A stretch of 64,000 bases of DNA from assembly GCA_016234445.1 (NCBI GenBank), contig JACRBT010000014.1, forward strand, positions 186,001 to 250,000, in the 5' to 3' direction. This stretch comes from Chloroflexota bacterium (GTDB taxonomy: Bacteria; Chloroflexota; Dehalococcoidia; Tepidiformales; Tepidiformaceae). Made by a program: the position numbers and the translations under genes. Position 1 is the stretch's first letter. Each line of letters begins with the position of its first letter. Positions 25,053-33,974 of this stretch are shown here, in pieces. Below the pieces are notes generated by a model that was not told where the DNA came from, did no database searches, and saw nothing but the letters and a program-made list of their open reading frames with translations.

Positions 25053-25894
25053 GAATGATGTCTATCCGAAAACAGGGTATCGGCGTTTCCGCCACACACT
25101 GCGAACGCGACCTTGCCGGGCAGGAGCGCCTGGAGGCGTTGGAGCTGGCGCCGGGGCGATTGCAGCGGGTAATCCGAGCCGAAGAGCACGCGCCCGGGAC
25201 CGGCAAGGTCCACCAGCCGCGAAACACTGTCATCATCATACAACAATTCCGAGGCCGCGGTATCGAACCAGACATTCTGAAGTGTGGCCCTTACCTCCGG
25301 CATTTGCAGATAGAACGACAACCCTCCGCCGAGGTGCGCCGCGATCATCTTCGTCCCCGGGTGCTTCGCCGCCAGCAGGCAGAGTTCCACCGGCGTGATT
25401 CCCCCGGCCTTGCCCGGGTAGGCGTGGCCGACGGGTTCGCTCACGTGCCAGAGCAACACCGCCCCCGCTTCGGCGGCCAGCGCGCAGAGCCGGTCGCCCG
25501 CCGCCCCCAGGGGGTCCCAGCCCTGGTCCTGGGGCCGCAGTTCCCCGAACCCCCGCACTCCCCGCGCCAGCGCCTCGCCCGCCCAGGCCTCCCAGCCGGG
25601 GAGCGCCGGGTTCACCGGCGCAAGCGGGATCAGCCGTGGCTCTTCCGCCGCGGCCGCGACGATGTATTCGCCCTGCTCCCGGATGTCCGCCTCGGCCCTG
25701 AACGCGAACCCCGCTGCCACCGCGCGGTCCATGCCGGCCTCGTCCATCGCCCGGAGGAGGCCGCCGGCGTCGGCTATCTTCGCCTCCGGCGAGCCGTACA
25801 TCTCCGCGAAGGTTGCGTCGCGGGCGGCGAGCCGCTCCCGGCCCTCCCGCTGCGCTGGCGCGAAGATGTGGGTGTGAGCGTCGATCAGGGTCAC
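25049..25894 (-). CDS. Amidohydrolase family (TIM-barrel) protein
   Basis: This 281-residue metal-dependent hydrolase has the amidohydrolase 2 pattern: HTH in LIDAHTHIF at the N-terminus, LLWHVSEPVG, MIAAHLGGG and the C-terminal LFGSDYPLQSP Asp. Such proteins include decarboxylases and lactonases; the substrate here is unknown. GTG at 25894 is the best start, as upstream frame is antisense to the CoA-transferase region. It overlaps thpR and probably forms an operon with it and the nitroreductase. Confidence 0.85.
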   Translation of the reverse strand: MTLIDAHTHIFAPAQREGRERLAARDATFAEMYGSPEAKIADAGGLLRAMDEAGMDRAVAAGFAFRAEADIREQGEYIVAAAAEEPRLIPLAPVNPALPGWEAWAGEALARGVRGFGELRPQDQGWDPLGAAGDRLCALAAEAGAVLLWHVSEPVGHAYPGKAGGITPVELCLLAAKHPGTKMIAAHLGGGLSFYLQMPEVRATLQNVWFDTAASELLYDDDSVSRLVDLAGPGRVLFGSDYPLQSPRRQLQRLQALLPGKVAFAVCGGNADTLFSDRHHS

Positions 25895-25932
25895 GACAGG
25901 AATGCTACCAGACGCGGCAAACCCCCCGGCCG

Positions 25933-28239
25933 CTATGCCTGGCGGACGATCCCCTCCGCGACCAGGTGGCGGATTCGTTCGTCCGAAAACCCGAATTCGG
26001 CCAGGATCTCCGCGCTCTGCTCGCCGATGAGCGGCGCCCGGTAGGCGAACCCGCCCGGCGTCCGGCTGTAGTCGGCGTACCCCCGGATCGCGGTCACCAC
26101 GCCGAGTTCCGGGTGGACGTAGTCCCGCAAGAAGTTGTTGGCGGCGATCCAGGGGTCCGTGAAGATCTCTTCCACCCGGGTCGTCGGCGCCGCCGGCACT
26201 CCCCGCGCGAGCAGCCGGTCGAGCGCGTCGTCGCGGGTGAACCCCGCCAGCGCCCCCGCGATCAGGTCCGCCAACGCCCCCTTGCCCGGCTCGCGAAGCG
26301 CCTGTTCCGCCGTCATCCGGCCCGCCCATTCGCCGTGCCCGAGCCCAACGCAAAGGTGCTGGTACTGCTCCGGTGTCGAACACGAAACCGCCAGCCAGCC
26401 GTCGCTGCATTCGTAGTGACGTTGAAGCGCGCGCGGCCCGATGAAGTCCAGCCCCCCGACCGGCGCCGGCGGCCGGCCTTCGTACCAGGTCACTTCGCCC
26501 GACTGGAACAGGACGCTCTGGCTCGCCAGGCACGTCTGCACTTCCTGCCCCAGGCCCGTCCGTTCGCGGGCATAGAGCGCCGTCTGCATCGCGAAGGCGG
26601 CCATCATCGCGCTGGCCGAGTCGTTCACCGCGATCTGGTGGAAGATCGGCTCGTCGTCGCCGCCCTGGGCAGCCATCATCCCGCTCCGCGCCTGCATCAG
26701 GGGGTCGAAGCCGGGGTCGCGCGAAAGTTCGCCTTCGGGGCCGTAGCCCGTGACCGAACAGGTGATGATCCGGGGGTTGATCGCGGCCAGGCTGGCGTAG
26801 TCGACACCCAGGCGTTCGCGCACGCCCACCCGGTAGTTGTCCAGGACGACGTCGCACTTGAGCACCAGTTCGTAGAAGACCTCGCGCCCTTCGTCCGTCT
26901 TCATGTCGAGGGCGAGGCTGCGTTTGCCCTGGTTGTGGCCGAAGAAACTGAGCCCGTAAGGACGGAAGGGGTCCCCGTCGAGCGGCTCAATCTTGATGAC
27001 CGTCGCCCCGAGGTTCGCCAGGATCGCCGGCGCGAATGTCCCCGCGATGAAGGCGCCGAGGTCGATCACTTTGATCCCCGCGAGCGGCCCGCCCGGGGCC
27101 GCGGCCGTGTCCGCGGGGGACGACGGTGCGCTGGCGGGCAGGGCCGCGATCTCTGCCGGCTGCGCATCCTTCATCAGGTGGCGGACCGAGCCCGGCGTCG
27201 CCGCGAGTTTCGCGCTCACCCCCGTCACGGCGACGGTCCCCAGCTTCGGGTGCTCCAATTCCACCCGCATCTGGTTCGCGGCGACGGTCTCCCCGGCGAA
27301 CCACTCCTCGCGTATGCCCACCGGCCCCTTGGGGACGCCCGCGTCCTGGAGTATCTGCATCCACTCCTCGCGCGGCTTCTCTTTGAACCGCGCCTCCATC
27401 CGTTCCAGCACCACTTTCGCGATCGCCGGCTGGAGCAGGTTCGTGAACTCGCCCTCGACCCCCTCCATGCCCAGGATGTCGATGAGCCCTACGGCCTCCA
27501 GCGCCTTGAAGAAGAAGGGCGCCGTCAGCGAACCGAGGAAGAACCACTTGCCGTCGGCGCATTCATAGAGCCGGTAGTGGGGCCAGCCGCCGCGGCTGCC
27601 GACGCGCCCCTGCCGCATGATCCCTTCCATCTTCGTGGCGCCCGCACTCTGCACCGACGCGACCGCGTTCAGGCCGCTCACCGTCACCGCCTGCCCGATC
27701 CCGCTCCGGGTCCGTTCGATGAGCGCCGCCGCGATCGCGTTCGCCGAGATCGTGGCGTGGCCATAGCTCACCTGCGGCGTGATCAGGTGCACCGGCGTCC
27801 CCGCATAGCTGAACTGCAGGAACGAACACCCCGAAACCGCGGTCAGGAGACCGTCGTCCGGGGGGAGCTGGCTCCAGCGGCCGGTCGTGCCGTAGGGCGG
27901 GAGCCAGGCGTGGATGAGCCGCGGGTTCGCCGCACAGACCGTCGCCGCGTCCAATCCGAGCCGTTCCAGTTCGCCCGGCGCCGCGTCGAAGACGGCCACG
28001 TCCGCCCCGGCGATCAGCTCGCGGGCGGCGTGCAGGCCCTCGTAGCGATGGAGGTCCAGGACCATGCGCCGTTTGTTCCGGTTCCAGCAGAGATAGCCGG
28101 GGTGGTCCTTCATCCGGTCGCCGGCGGGTGGCTCAACCTTCACCACGTCGGCCTCGAAGTCGGCCAGGAGCATGGTCGCCATCGGCCCGGCGACGCCCTG
28201 CGTAAAGTCGATGATGCGAATGTCCCGGTAGGCGCTCAC
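25933..28239 (-). CDS. Tandem-domain family III CoA-transferase
   Basis: This 768-residue protein consists of two CoA-transferase family III domains in series. The first runs about 1-370, starting VSAYRDIRIIDFTQGVAGPM. The second is about 395-768, starting GIKVIDLGAFIAGTFAPAILA. Each domain has its own KVEP/KIEP segment and later GLGQxV-type region, and a short Ala/Pro linker separates them. Family III enzymes normally work as interlocked homodimers moving CoA between organic acids, so a fused dimer is plausible. The GTG at 28239 starts just before the conserved sequence. Substrate unknown; bile-acid, carnitine or succinyl-CoA-type enzymes share this fold. Confidence 0.9.
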   Translation of the reverse strand: MSAYRDIRIIDFTQGVAGPMATMLLADFEADVVKVEPPAGDRMKDHPGYLCWNRNKRRMVLDLHRYEGLHAARELIAGADVAVFDAAPGELERLGLDAATVCAANPRLIHAWLPPYGTTGRWSQLPPDDGLLTAVSGCSFLQFSYAGTPVHLITPQVSYGHATISANAIAAALIERTRSGIGQAVTVSGLNAVASVQSAGATKMEGIMRQGRVGSRGGWPHYRLYECADGKWFFLGSLTAPFFFKALEAVGLIDILGMEGVEGEFTNLLQPAIAKVVLERMEARFKEKPREEWMQILQDAGVPKGPVGIREEWFAGETVAANQMRVELEHPKLGTVAVTGVSAKLAATPGSVRHLMKDAQPAEIAALPASAPSSPADTAAAPGGPLAGIKVIDLGAFIAGTFAPAILANLGATVIKIEPLDGDPFRPYGLSFFGHNQGKRSLALDMKTDEGREVFYELVLKCDVVLDNYRVGVRERLGVDYASLAAINPRIITCSVTGYGPEGELSRDPGFDPLMQARSGMMAAQGGDDEPIFHQIAVNDSASAMMAAFAMQTALYARERTGLGQEVQTCLASQSVLFQSGEVTWYEGRPPAPVGGLDFIGPRALQRHYECSDGWLAVSCSTPEQYQHLCVGLGHGEWAGRMTAEQALREPGKGALADLIAGALAGFTRDDALDRLLARGVPAAPTTRVEEIFTDPWIAANNFLRDYVHPELGVVTAIRGYADYSRTPGGFAYRAPLIGEQSAEILAEFGFSDERIRHLVAEGIVRQA

Positions 28240-28315
28240 GCCGCCGAAGTATACGCAGTCCCGGCGATCGGGGCCGCCCCCACGCGCCTCCGAATTGGAC
28301 GATACTGGAAGGACG

Positions 28316-29332
28316 ATGAGCATCCGCTCGCCCCGTGGCGCCCCGGCCGTCTGCCTCGCCCTCGCGGCCCTTGCCGCGGTCTTCTTCCTGGCCTGCAGCG
28401 CCAAGGACGGCGACACCCCCGTGACCGCGACGCCCACCGCCCCCGTCGCCGGGGAATCGGCCCTCTTCGCCGCCCGCCTCGACCTCGCCGGGCGTCTCCG
28501 CATCGCTCCGGTCGACGTCCAACTTCGCCAGCTCCGCGGGGCAGGCTGGGACAGCTGCGCCGGCGTTGGCCTCCCCGGCAAGGCCTGCCGCGAACTCTTC
28601 GGGGCGGGGATCATCGCCAGCTTCCGCGCCGAAGGGAAAGGCTACCGCTACCACATATTCGGCAACGACTTCTACGCCACCGACTTCATCAAGGGTGCGA
28701 CCATCAGCGACGGCTCACCGTTGCCGAACCAGATGCGGATCGACTTCGGCGCCGTCCTTGCCGAATACAGCCGCCTCGAACTCGTGCAGCTGCGGCTCAG
28801 CCCGGCAAGGATCGTCACTGCTCGCATCACGAACATCGTCCCGGCCGGCTTCAGCAGCTCCTGCCCCGGCTTCATCCCCAGGGGAGTCGACGCCTGCACC
28901 ACGGACCTGGTCCCCGGCGACGTCATCCTCATCGCCGGCAGCGACGGCAGGACCTATCGCTACCACGTTGGCGCGGCCTTTGGCGTCGTCGCGACCGACT
29001 TCGAGTTTGGGAAGATCACCATGGAACCGGACCCGCGCGCGATCGAGCTCCAGGGCAAGATGCGCTTCGACCTCGCCCGCCGCCTCGGTCTCCGCGACGA
29101 CGAAATCGCCCTCAAATCCTACCGCGAGGTCACGTGGCCCGACGGCTGCCTTGGCGTGTCGAAGCCCGGCGTCATGTGCACGCAGGCACTCGTCCCGGGC
29201 GGCTTCCTCGCCATCTACACCGACCCGGCCGGCAAGGACTACCGTTACCACGGCCTCATCACCGAGCCGCGCTTCATCGCCGCCAGCTTTGAACGCGGCG
29301 CCACCCTCACAGACCCGATCTTCGGCGACTGA
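28316..29332 (+). CDS. Lipoprotein with three repeated Cys-pair domains
   Basis: This 338-residue lipoprotein has a signal peptide ending at FLAC. Three repeats of about 90-100 residues follow. Each has D-L-A-x-R-L-like helices, a Cys-pair element (WDSCAGVGLPGKAC, then FSSSCPGFIPRGVDAC, then WPDGCLGVSKPGVMC) and YRYH. The third repeat resembles the widespread but unnamed domain containing WPDG-SLGCP. It is likely exposed at the cell surface; no enzymatic motif is visible. The start is ATG 28316 after GGAAGGA. It is divergent from the CoA-transferase gene. Confidence 0.8.
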   Translation: MSIRSPRGAPAVCLALAALAAVFFLACSAKDGDTPVTATPTAPVAGESALFAARLDLAGRLRIAPVDVQLRQLRGAGWDSCAGVGLPGKACRELFGAGIIASFRAEGKGYRYHIFGNDFYATDFIKGATISDGSPLPNQMRIDFGAVLAEYSRLELVQLRLSPARIVTARITNIVPAGFSSSCPGFIPRGVDACTTDLVPGDVILIAGSDGRTYRYHVGAAFGVVATDFEFGKITMEPDPRAIELQGKMRFDLARRLGLRDDEIALKSYREVTWPDGCLGVSKPGVMCTQALVPGGFLAIYTDPAGKDYRYHGLITEPRFIAASFERGATLTDPIFGD

Positions 29333-29397
29333 GCGCCGCGCCTGATCCATCGCGAAGAGCGTCGGCGCTCAGAGAAGCTGGGCGTTACACCGTTCCC

Positions 29398-29446
29398 TCC
29401 CCCTCTCCCCCACTTCGTGGGGAGAGGGGGCCGGGGGGTGAGGGGC
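29398..29446. repeat. Convergent-gene hairpin repeat, copy 3
   Basis: A CCCCCTCTCCCC(C)AC / GTGGGGAGAGGGGG stem, with one bulged C and a TTC loop, is followed by GGCCGGGGGGTGAGGGG. It lies between the triple-repeat lipoprotein gene and the convergent hydrolase gene, whose stop codon follows 3 nt after the tail. Confidence 0.85.
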
Positions 29447-29448
29447 TC

Positions 29449-30357
29449 CTAGACCGCGACCAGCCCCGTGCGCTGGCGGACGAACTGGCCGATCCGTTCG
29501 ATCGCCTGCTGCCCTTCCGGGAGCATCGCCGCGAAGAGGTGCCAGACGTGGATCATGTCCTCCCACGGCTCCAGGGTGACCTCCACGCCCGCGGCCTTTG
29601 CCTTCGCCGCTACCCGGGTCGAGTCGTCGAGGAGCGTCTCGGAGGTTCCGACCTGGATCAGCAGCGGCGGCAGGCCACGGTAGTCGGCGTAGAGCGGCGC
29701 GGCCAGCGGGTTGCGGGGGTCGGCGCCACCCAGGTACATCGCCGCCATCCCGGCCAGACCGGCCTTCTGGACCATCGGGTCAACCGCGGCCTTCGTCGTC
29801 ATCGACTCGCCGATCCCCTCCATGTCGGTCCACGGCGAAATCGGCGCCGCCGCGGCGGGCAGGGCGACCCCCTGACCCCGCAGGGCGACCAGCGTCGCCA
29901 GCGTCAGCCCGCCACCAGCCGAGTCGCCGCTGATGACCATGCGGCTGGGAGCGACTCCCTGCGCCAGCAGCCAGCGATAGGCCGCGACCGCGTCCTCGAC
30001 CGCCGCCGGGAAGGGATGCTCCGGCCCCATTCGGTAGTCGAGCGAGAGGACACGCGCCCCCGAGGCCCGGGAGAGCCGCTGGGTCAGGTCGCGGTGCGAA
30101 GCCGGCGACCCGATGACGTAGCCGCCGCCGTGGAGGTAGAGGATGACGGTCGCGGGGTCGGCGTTTCCCGCCACGACCCATTCGGCCTTGACGCCGCCCG
30201 CGTCCACCGGCGTGACCGTGACGTCGGCCGGCAGGGGGCCGAACATCGCCGCCATCGCCTCGAAGCCTGCGCGCATCTCCTGGATGGTCGCATTCGGGTC
30301 GGCCACGGGCCGCGACTTGAACATGGTGATGAGATTCTGAAGTTCCTGGCTGGCCAT
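29449..30357 (-). CDS. Alpha/beta hydrolase, hormone-sensitive lipase type
   Basis: This 302-residue esterase shows the HSL-family motif HGGGYVIGS, nucleophile GDSAGGG, and a C-terminal acid/base region around ETLLDDSTRV and DMIHVWHLF. SLDYRMGPEHPFPAAVED is also typical. The start is ATG 30357, with GGAGG eight bases upstream. It likely hydrolyses short-chain esters in the cytoplasm; the substrate is unknown. Confidence 0.92.
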   Translation of the reverse strand: MASQELQNLITMFKSRPVADPNATIQEMRAGFEAMAAMFGPLPADVTVTPVDAGGVKAEWVVAGNADPATVILYLHGGGYVIGSPASHRDLTQRLSRASGARVLSLDYRMGPEHPFPAAVEDAVAAYRWLLAQGVAPSRMVISGDSAGGGLTLATLVALRGQGVALPAAAAPISPWTDMEGIGESMTTKAAVDPMVQKAGLAGMAAMYLGGADPRNPLAAPLYADYRGLPPLLIQVGTSETLLDDSTRVAAKAKAAGVEVTLEPWEDMIHVWHLFAAMLPEGQQAIERIGQFVRQRTGLVAV

Positions 30358-30535
30358 CTGCCGCCTCCGGGGGTGGGATAACGGCGCATCATAGGCCATA
30401 CGGGGACAGTTGTGGTCAAGGCGATGGCAGCCGGATGGTGGCTGCGCGTCGCCGCGCACGACGTCCACATCCCGCGCGATGGTCCAGGTCCTCGGCGGCG
30501 CGTCATGGGCGTATAGTTCAGGCAGGGAGTTTCCA

Positions 30536-31213
30536 ATGGACGCCACCACCGACCCCGTCGTCAGCGGCCCGCGCTATACCGTTGCCGAAGCCGCCCGGCT
30601 TGCCGGGACGAGCCCACAGAATGTCCGCCGTTGGCTCTTTGGGTACGAAGCCCCGGGTCACCGGATGAAGCCAGTGCTTGGCCTCCGCGACCGGGAACAG
30701 GCCCCGCTGGTCTCGTTCCTTGATCTGTGCGAGCTCGCGGTGGTCGCCGCATTCAGGCGAGCCGAGCACGCCGTCACGCTGGAGCGGCTACGGCGCGCCC
30801 ACCAGTACGCCCGGGAGGTCCTGCGCGTCAGCCACCCGTTCGCCAGCGACCGCATCGCGACAGAAGGCGGCCATGTGCTCCTCGACTTCGAGCGCTCCCA
30901 TCCGGGTCCCGGCCGCCTTGTCCTCAACCTCCATGGGCAGATCTGCCTTCCGCTGCCGGTCTCCGAAGTCCTCCGGCGCTTTGAATACGACGAGGTTGCC
31001 CACATGGCCCGCCGCTTCTTCCTCTACCGGCGCGACATCCCCGTTGTGGTCGACCCGGAGCGTGGCTCCGGCCTGCCCACGATCGCCGGCCGCAACCTCC
31101 GCGCCTCGGTGATCCTTGCTCGCTGGAAGGCGGGCCAGGGCATCGCGTCGCTCGCGGAGGACTTCGAACTCGAACCACCAGTCATTGAGGCGGCGCTCCG
31201 AGCCGCGGCGTGA
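30536..31213 (+). CDS. DUF433-type antitoxin with N-terminal HTH
   Basis: This 225-residue protein looks like the larger DUF433 antitoxins. Its N-terminal region YTVAEAARLAGTSPQNVRRWL is a MerR-like helix-turn-helix. The middle is of unknown role. The C-terminal segment, ending FELEPPVIEAALRAA, is the DUF433 helix-turn-helix-like core. It ends in a GTGA overlap with the PIN-like gene, the usual antitoxin-toxin order. A TATAGT -10-like element lies at 30512-30517. It probably represses its own operon. Confidence 0.75.
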   Translation: MDATTDPVVSGPRYTVAEAARLAGTSPQNVRRWLFGYEAPGHRMKPVLGLRDREQAPLVSFLDLCELAVVAAFRRAEHAVTLERLRRAHQYAREVLRVSHPFASDRIATEGGHVLLDFERSHPGPGRLVLNLHGQICLPLPVSEVLRRFEYDEVAHMARRFFLYRRDIPVVVDPERGSGLPTIAGRNLRASVILARWKAGQGIASLAEDFELEPPVIEAALRAAA

Positions 31214-31599
31214 AGGTCTTCTTCGACGAGGACAACGGTACCGCCATCCCCAGGGCGCTCCGCGGGGTTGGCGCTCCCAACGCCGACATCCTCTTTCCGC
31301 GGCCCGGTGGCCCCATCCTACCCGGGGCGCCGGATGTCGAGTGGCTCGAATTCGTCGGCCGCAACGGCTACCTTGCGATCTCACAGAACCGCCACATCCT
31401 CGACGTGCCCGTGGAGCGGGAAGCCCTCATCCGGGAATCCTGTGGCGTCGTCTTCCTGGCGAATGGCGAGCAACCCGCCTACCGCGCTCTCCAGTTGCTG
31501 CTCAATCGCTGGGACTGGCTTCAGACGCTGGACGCCAACGAGACCCGGCCGTTCGCGTACATCCTGCCGTTCCGGGGGAAGGCGGCGAAGGTCATCTGA
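31210..31599 (+). CDS. PIN-like (DUF5615-type) putative toxin
   Basis: This 129-residue protein starts KVFFDEDNG after a GTG codon and resembles DUF5615/PIN-like proteins, with early acidic residues (DEDN) and a central SQNRHILDVPVE. The family is thought to act as an RNase in toxin-antitoxin pairs. Compared with the second pair in this window (61395-62068), its sequence is more divergent and its typical T-x-DxDF element is replaced by SQNRHI, so nuclease activity is uncertain. The start overlaps the antitoxin stop (GTGA). Confidence 0.65.
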   Translation: MKVFFDEDNGTAIPRALRGVGAPNADILFPRPGGPILPGAPDVEWLEFVGRNGYLAISQNRHILDVPVEREALIRESCGVVFLANGEQPAYRALQLLLNRWDWLQTLDANETRPFAYILPFRGKAAKVI

Positions 31600-31614
31600 C
31601 GGATCGGGAGCCTT

Positions 31615-32220
31615 TCAGTTGACCTCCAGCACCTGCCAGACCGCGGCCTCCACCTGCCCCGGTGGCAGCGTCGCGTCGACGATCACCCAGTGGCCGTCCT
31701 TCGCCTCCGCCATCAACCGCCGGTAGCCGGCCCACACCCGCCGGTGGAAGTCGAGGCCCTCCGTCCCCGTGCGGATCGCCTCCGTCTCGCCGTGCTTGCG
31801 GGCGAGCCCCAGCGCCGGGTCGATCTCCAGGTAGACCACGAGGTCGGGTTCGAGGCCGCCCGTCGCCGCCCGGTCGGCCGCCCGCAGCGTCGCCAGGTCC
31901 AGCCCCCGGCCGTGTCCCTGGTAGGCGAGCGTGCTTGGGGAAAAGCGGTCGCAGAGGACGATCGCCCCGCGTTCCAGCGCCGGCCGGATGACCTCGTGGA
32001 CGATCTGGGCCCGGGCGGCGAGGAAGGCGAACGCCTCCGCCCAGGGGGTCAGGTGTTCGTGGAGCAGCTCCCGGATCTTCTCGCCCGCCGCGGTGCCGCC
32101 GGGTTCGCGCGTGAGCACGCAGTCGCGCCCGGCCTCGTTCAGCCGACGGGCGATGGCGGCCGCCAGGGTGCTCTTTCCGGAGCCCTCGCCGCCTTCGAAG
32201 ACGATGAATCGTGGCGCCGT
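31615..32220 (-). CDS. tmk: Thymidylate kinase, apparent ACG start
   Basis: Tmk phosphorylates dTMP to dTDP and is normally essential. The P-loop is EGGEGSGKST (about 9-18), followed by LTREPGGT, CDRFSPSTLAYQGHGRGL and the DR-x-Y-type region. No ATG, GTG or TTG precedes the P-loop in frame: the next in-frame codon upstream of interest is the R3H gene's stop. AGGAGG lies 6 nt before an ACG at 32218-32220, at the position where homologues have Met (x-A-P-R-F-I-V-F-E-G-G). I take ACG as the start (201 aa), a normal Tmk length. A GTG at 32118 would remove the P-loop. A sequencing error is the main alternative. Confidence 0.85.
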   Translation of the reverse strand, partial: TAPRFIVFEGGEGSGKSTLAAAIARRLNEAGRDCVLTREPGGTAAGEKIRELLHEHLTPWAEAFAFLAARAQIVHEVIRPALERGAIVLCDRFSPSTLAYQGHGRGLDLATLRAADRAATGGLEPDLVVYLEIDPALGLARKHGETEAIRTGTEGLDFHRRVWAGYRRLMAEAKDGHWVIVDATLPPGQVEAAVWQVLEVN

Positions 32221-32256
32221 GGCCGGCCTCCTTCGCCGCCTGCCGGGTCTGCCGCG

Positions 32257-33972
32257 CTAGGGCACGCCGGGCGGGAACGGGAGGATAGTAACCCGGCGGT
32301 GGGGTTCCTTGCCCGTGCTCGTGCTTTCCAGGTTGAAGCGCCCCGCGATCTGGTGCTGGACGCGCCGCACGTAGCTGTTCGCCGGCGGCAATTCCACGGC
32401 CCGGCCCTTGTCCATCACCTGGGCGATCGCGTCCTCCGTGTCCTTGAACACTTCAGTCATCGGGTCGCGCCGCCCGCCAGCCCGTTCGCCCCCGCGAAAC
32501 TGCAGCAGCACCTGTTCCATCTGGTAGGCCGTGTTCGCCTTCACCACGTAGATCGGGATGTTCCGCTCCTCCGCCTCCCGGACGAGCGCGGGCTTGCGCC
32601 GGTAGTAGGTGCGGAGCGTCACGAGGGCGTCGGCGTTGCGGATGTCCGAAACCAGTTCCACGGGCACGCCCGTGCTCCGCATGGCCTGTTCCAGCCGCGC
32701 CCGGGAAACCCCGAAGGGGCAGAGCTTCACGGCGGTTTCGCCCATGGCCCGGAGCCGCGAAGGCGCCCGGTCCTCGCGCTCGAAGGGCTCGGCGTCGAAT
32801 TCGGGCGGCTGGTAGCTGGCGGCTGGCCCGTGGCCATTGCCGTTGCCGTTGCGCCGGGGGCTCGCCAGCCCGAGTTCGAGCGTCGCCGAGGGGCCGCGCC
32901 GGAGGTTCCGGCCGCTCCGCCCCTCCTCCGCCGGCCGCTCTTCCTTGACGATCTCGATCCGGCCGCCCGGTCCCAGTTGCCGGACTTCCGGCGGCGCCTG
33001 GTAGCCGCGGAGGAGCGCGTCCACCGTCGCCCCGACGTCCGGGTGCAGCGCCACCTTCTGCCAGGACTGGATCTCAACGATCACCTCGAAGGTCGGCGGC
33101 GCCTTCCGTTCGAGGATCGACTTCTGCGTCCCCCGGCGGCGCGCCTCTTCGTCGCCCAGGGTCACCGACTGGATGCCGCCCACCAGGTCCGCCAGGGTCG
33201 GGTTCATCATCAGGTTTTCGAGCGACGTGCCGTGGGCCGTCCCCACCAGCTGGACGCCACGCTCGGCGATAGTCCGGGCCGCCGCCGCTTCGAGTTCGGT
33301 CCCGATCTCGTCGATGACGATGACCTCGGGCATGTGGTTCTCCACCGCCTCGATCATCACCCCGTGCTGCAACGCCGGCGTCGCGACCTGCATCCGCCGC
33401 GCCCCGCCGATCGCCGGGTGGGGGATGTCGCCGTCGCCGCCGATCTCGTTCGAGGTGTCGACGATGATGACGCGCTTGTTGGCGTCGTCGGCGAGCACCC
33501 GCGCCACTTCCCGGAGCATCGTCGTCTTGCCCACGCCCGGCCGCCCGAGGAGGAGGATGCTCTTGCCGCCGCGGACGAGGTCGTCGATGACGCGGATGGT
33601 GCCGTAGACCGCCCGCCCGATCCGGCAGGTGAGGCCCACGATCTTGTCCTTGCGGTTGCGGATGCAGGAAATCCGGTGGAGGGTGCGTTCGATCCCGGCG
33701 CGGTTGTCCAGCCCGAATTCGCCGACGTGGTCGATCACGTACTGGATGTCGTCTTCGGTCACTTCGTCGTGGCTGAGCACCACTTCGCGGCCCGGGTAGC
33801 GCGCTTCCGGGAGCCGCCCAAGGTCCATCACCACTTCGAGCAGCCCGACCCGCCGCTCCGCGTCCTTAAAGACTTCGCAGATGCGAGGGGGGAGGGCTTC
33901 GAGAAGGAGGTCCAGGTCGTCCGTGACGATCTGTTCTCCGGGGATAAGGTCCGGCTGTTGGATATTGCTCAC
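32257..33972 (-). CDS. SpoIIIAA/Ycf45-like AAA ATPase with C-terminal R3H domain
   Basis: This 571-residue protein is of the Ycf45 type. The N-terminal part (about 20-120) precedes a AAA+ ATPase with Walker [10 protein letters not shown], a Walker B-like VIVIDEIGT and an arginine-rich region after it. A low-complexity Gly/Asn/Arg section follows, then a domain around 430-500. The last 60 residues form an R3H domain ([15 protein letters not shown] and HRRVTI), which binds single-stranded nucleic acid. GTG 33972 is the start. The function is unknown, possibly RNA- or DNA-linked. Genes run GNAT-like, this gene, tmk. Confidence 0.9.
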   Translation of the reverse strand: MSNIQQPDLIPGEQIVTDDLDLLLEALPPRICEVFKDAERRVGLLEVVMDLGRLPEARYPGREVVLSHDEVTEDDIQYVIDHVGEFGLDNRAGIERTLHRISCIRNRKDKIVGLTCRIGRAVYGTIRVIDDLVRGGKSILLLGRPGVGKTTMLREVARVLADDANKRVIIVDTSNEIGGDGDIPHPAIGGARRMQVATPALQHGVMIEAVENHMPEVIVIDEIGTELEAAAARTIAERGVQLVGTAHGTSLENLMMNPTLADLVGGIQSVTLGDEEARRRGTQKSILERKAPPTFEVIVEIQSWQKVALHPDVGATVDALLRGYQAPPEVRQLGPGGRIEIVKEERPAEEGRSGRNLRRGPSATLELGLASPRRNGNGNGHGPAASYQPPEFDAEPFEREDRAPSRLRAMGETAVKLCPFGVSRARLEQAMRSTGVPVELVSDIRNADALVTLRTYYRRKPALVREAEERNIPIYVVKANTAYQMEQVLLQFRGGERAGGRRDPMTEVFKDTEDAIAQVMDKGRAVELPPANSYVRRVQHQIAGRFNLESTSTGKEPHRRVTILPFPPGVP

Positions 33973-33974
33973 GT

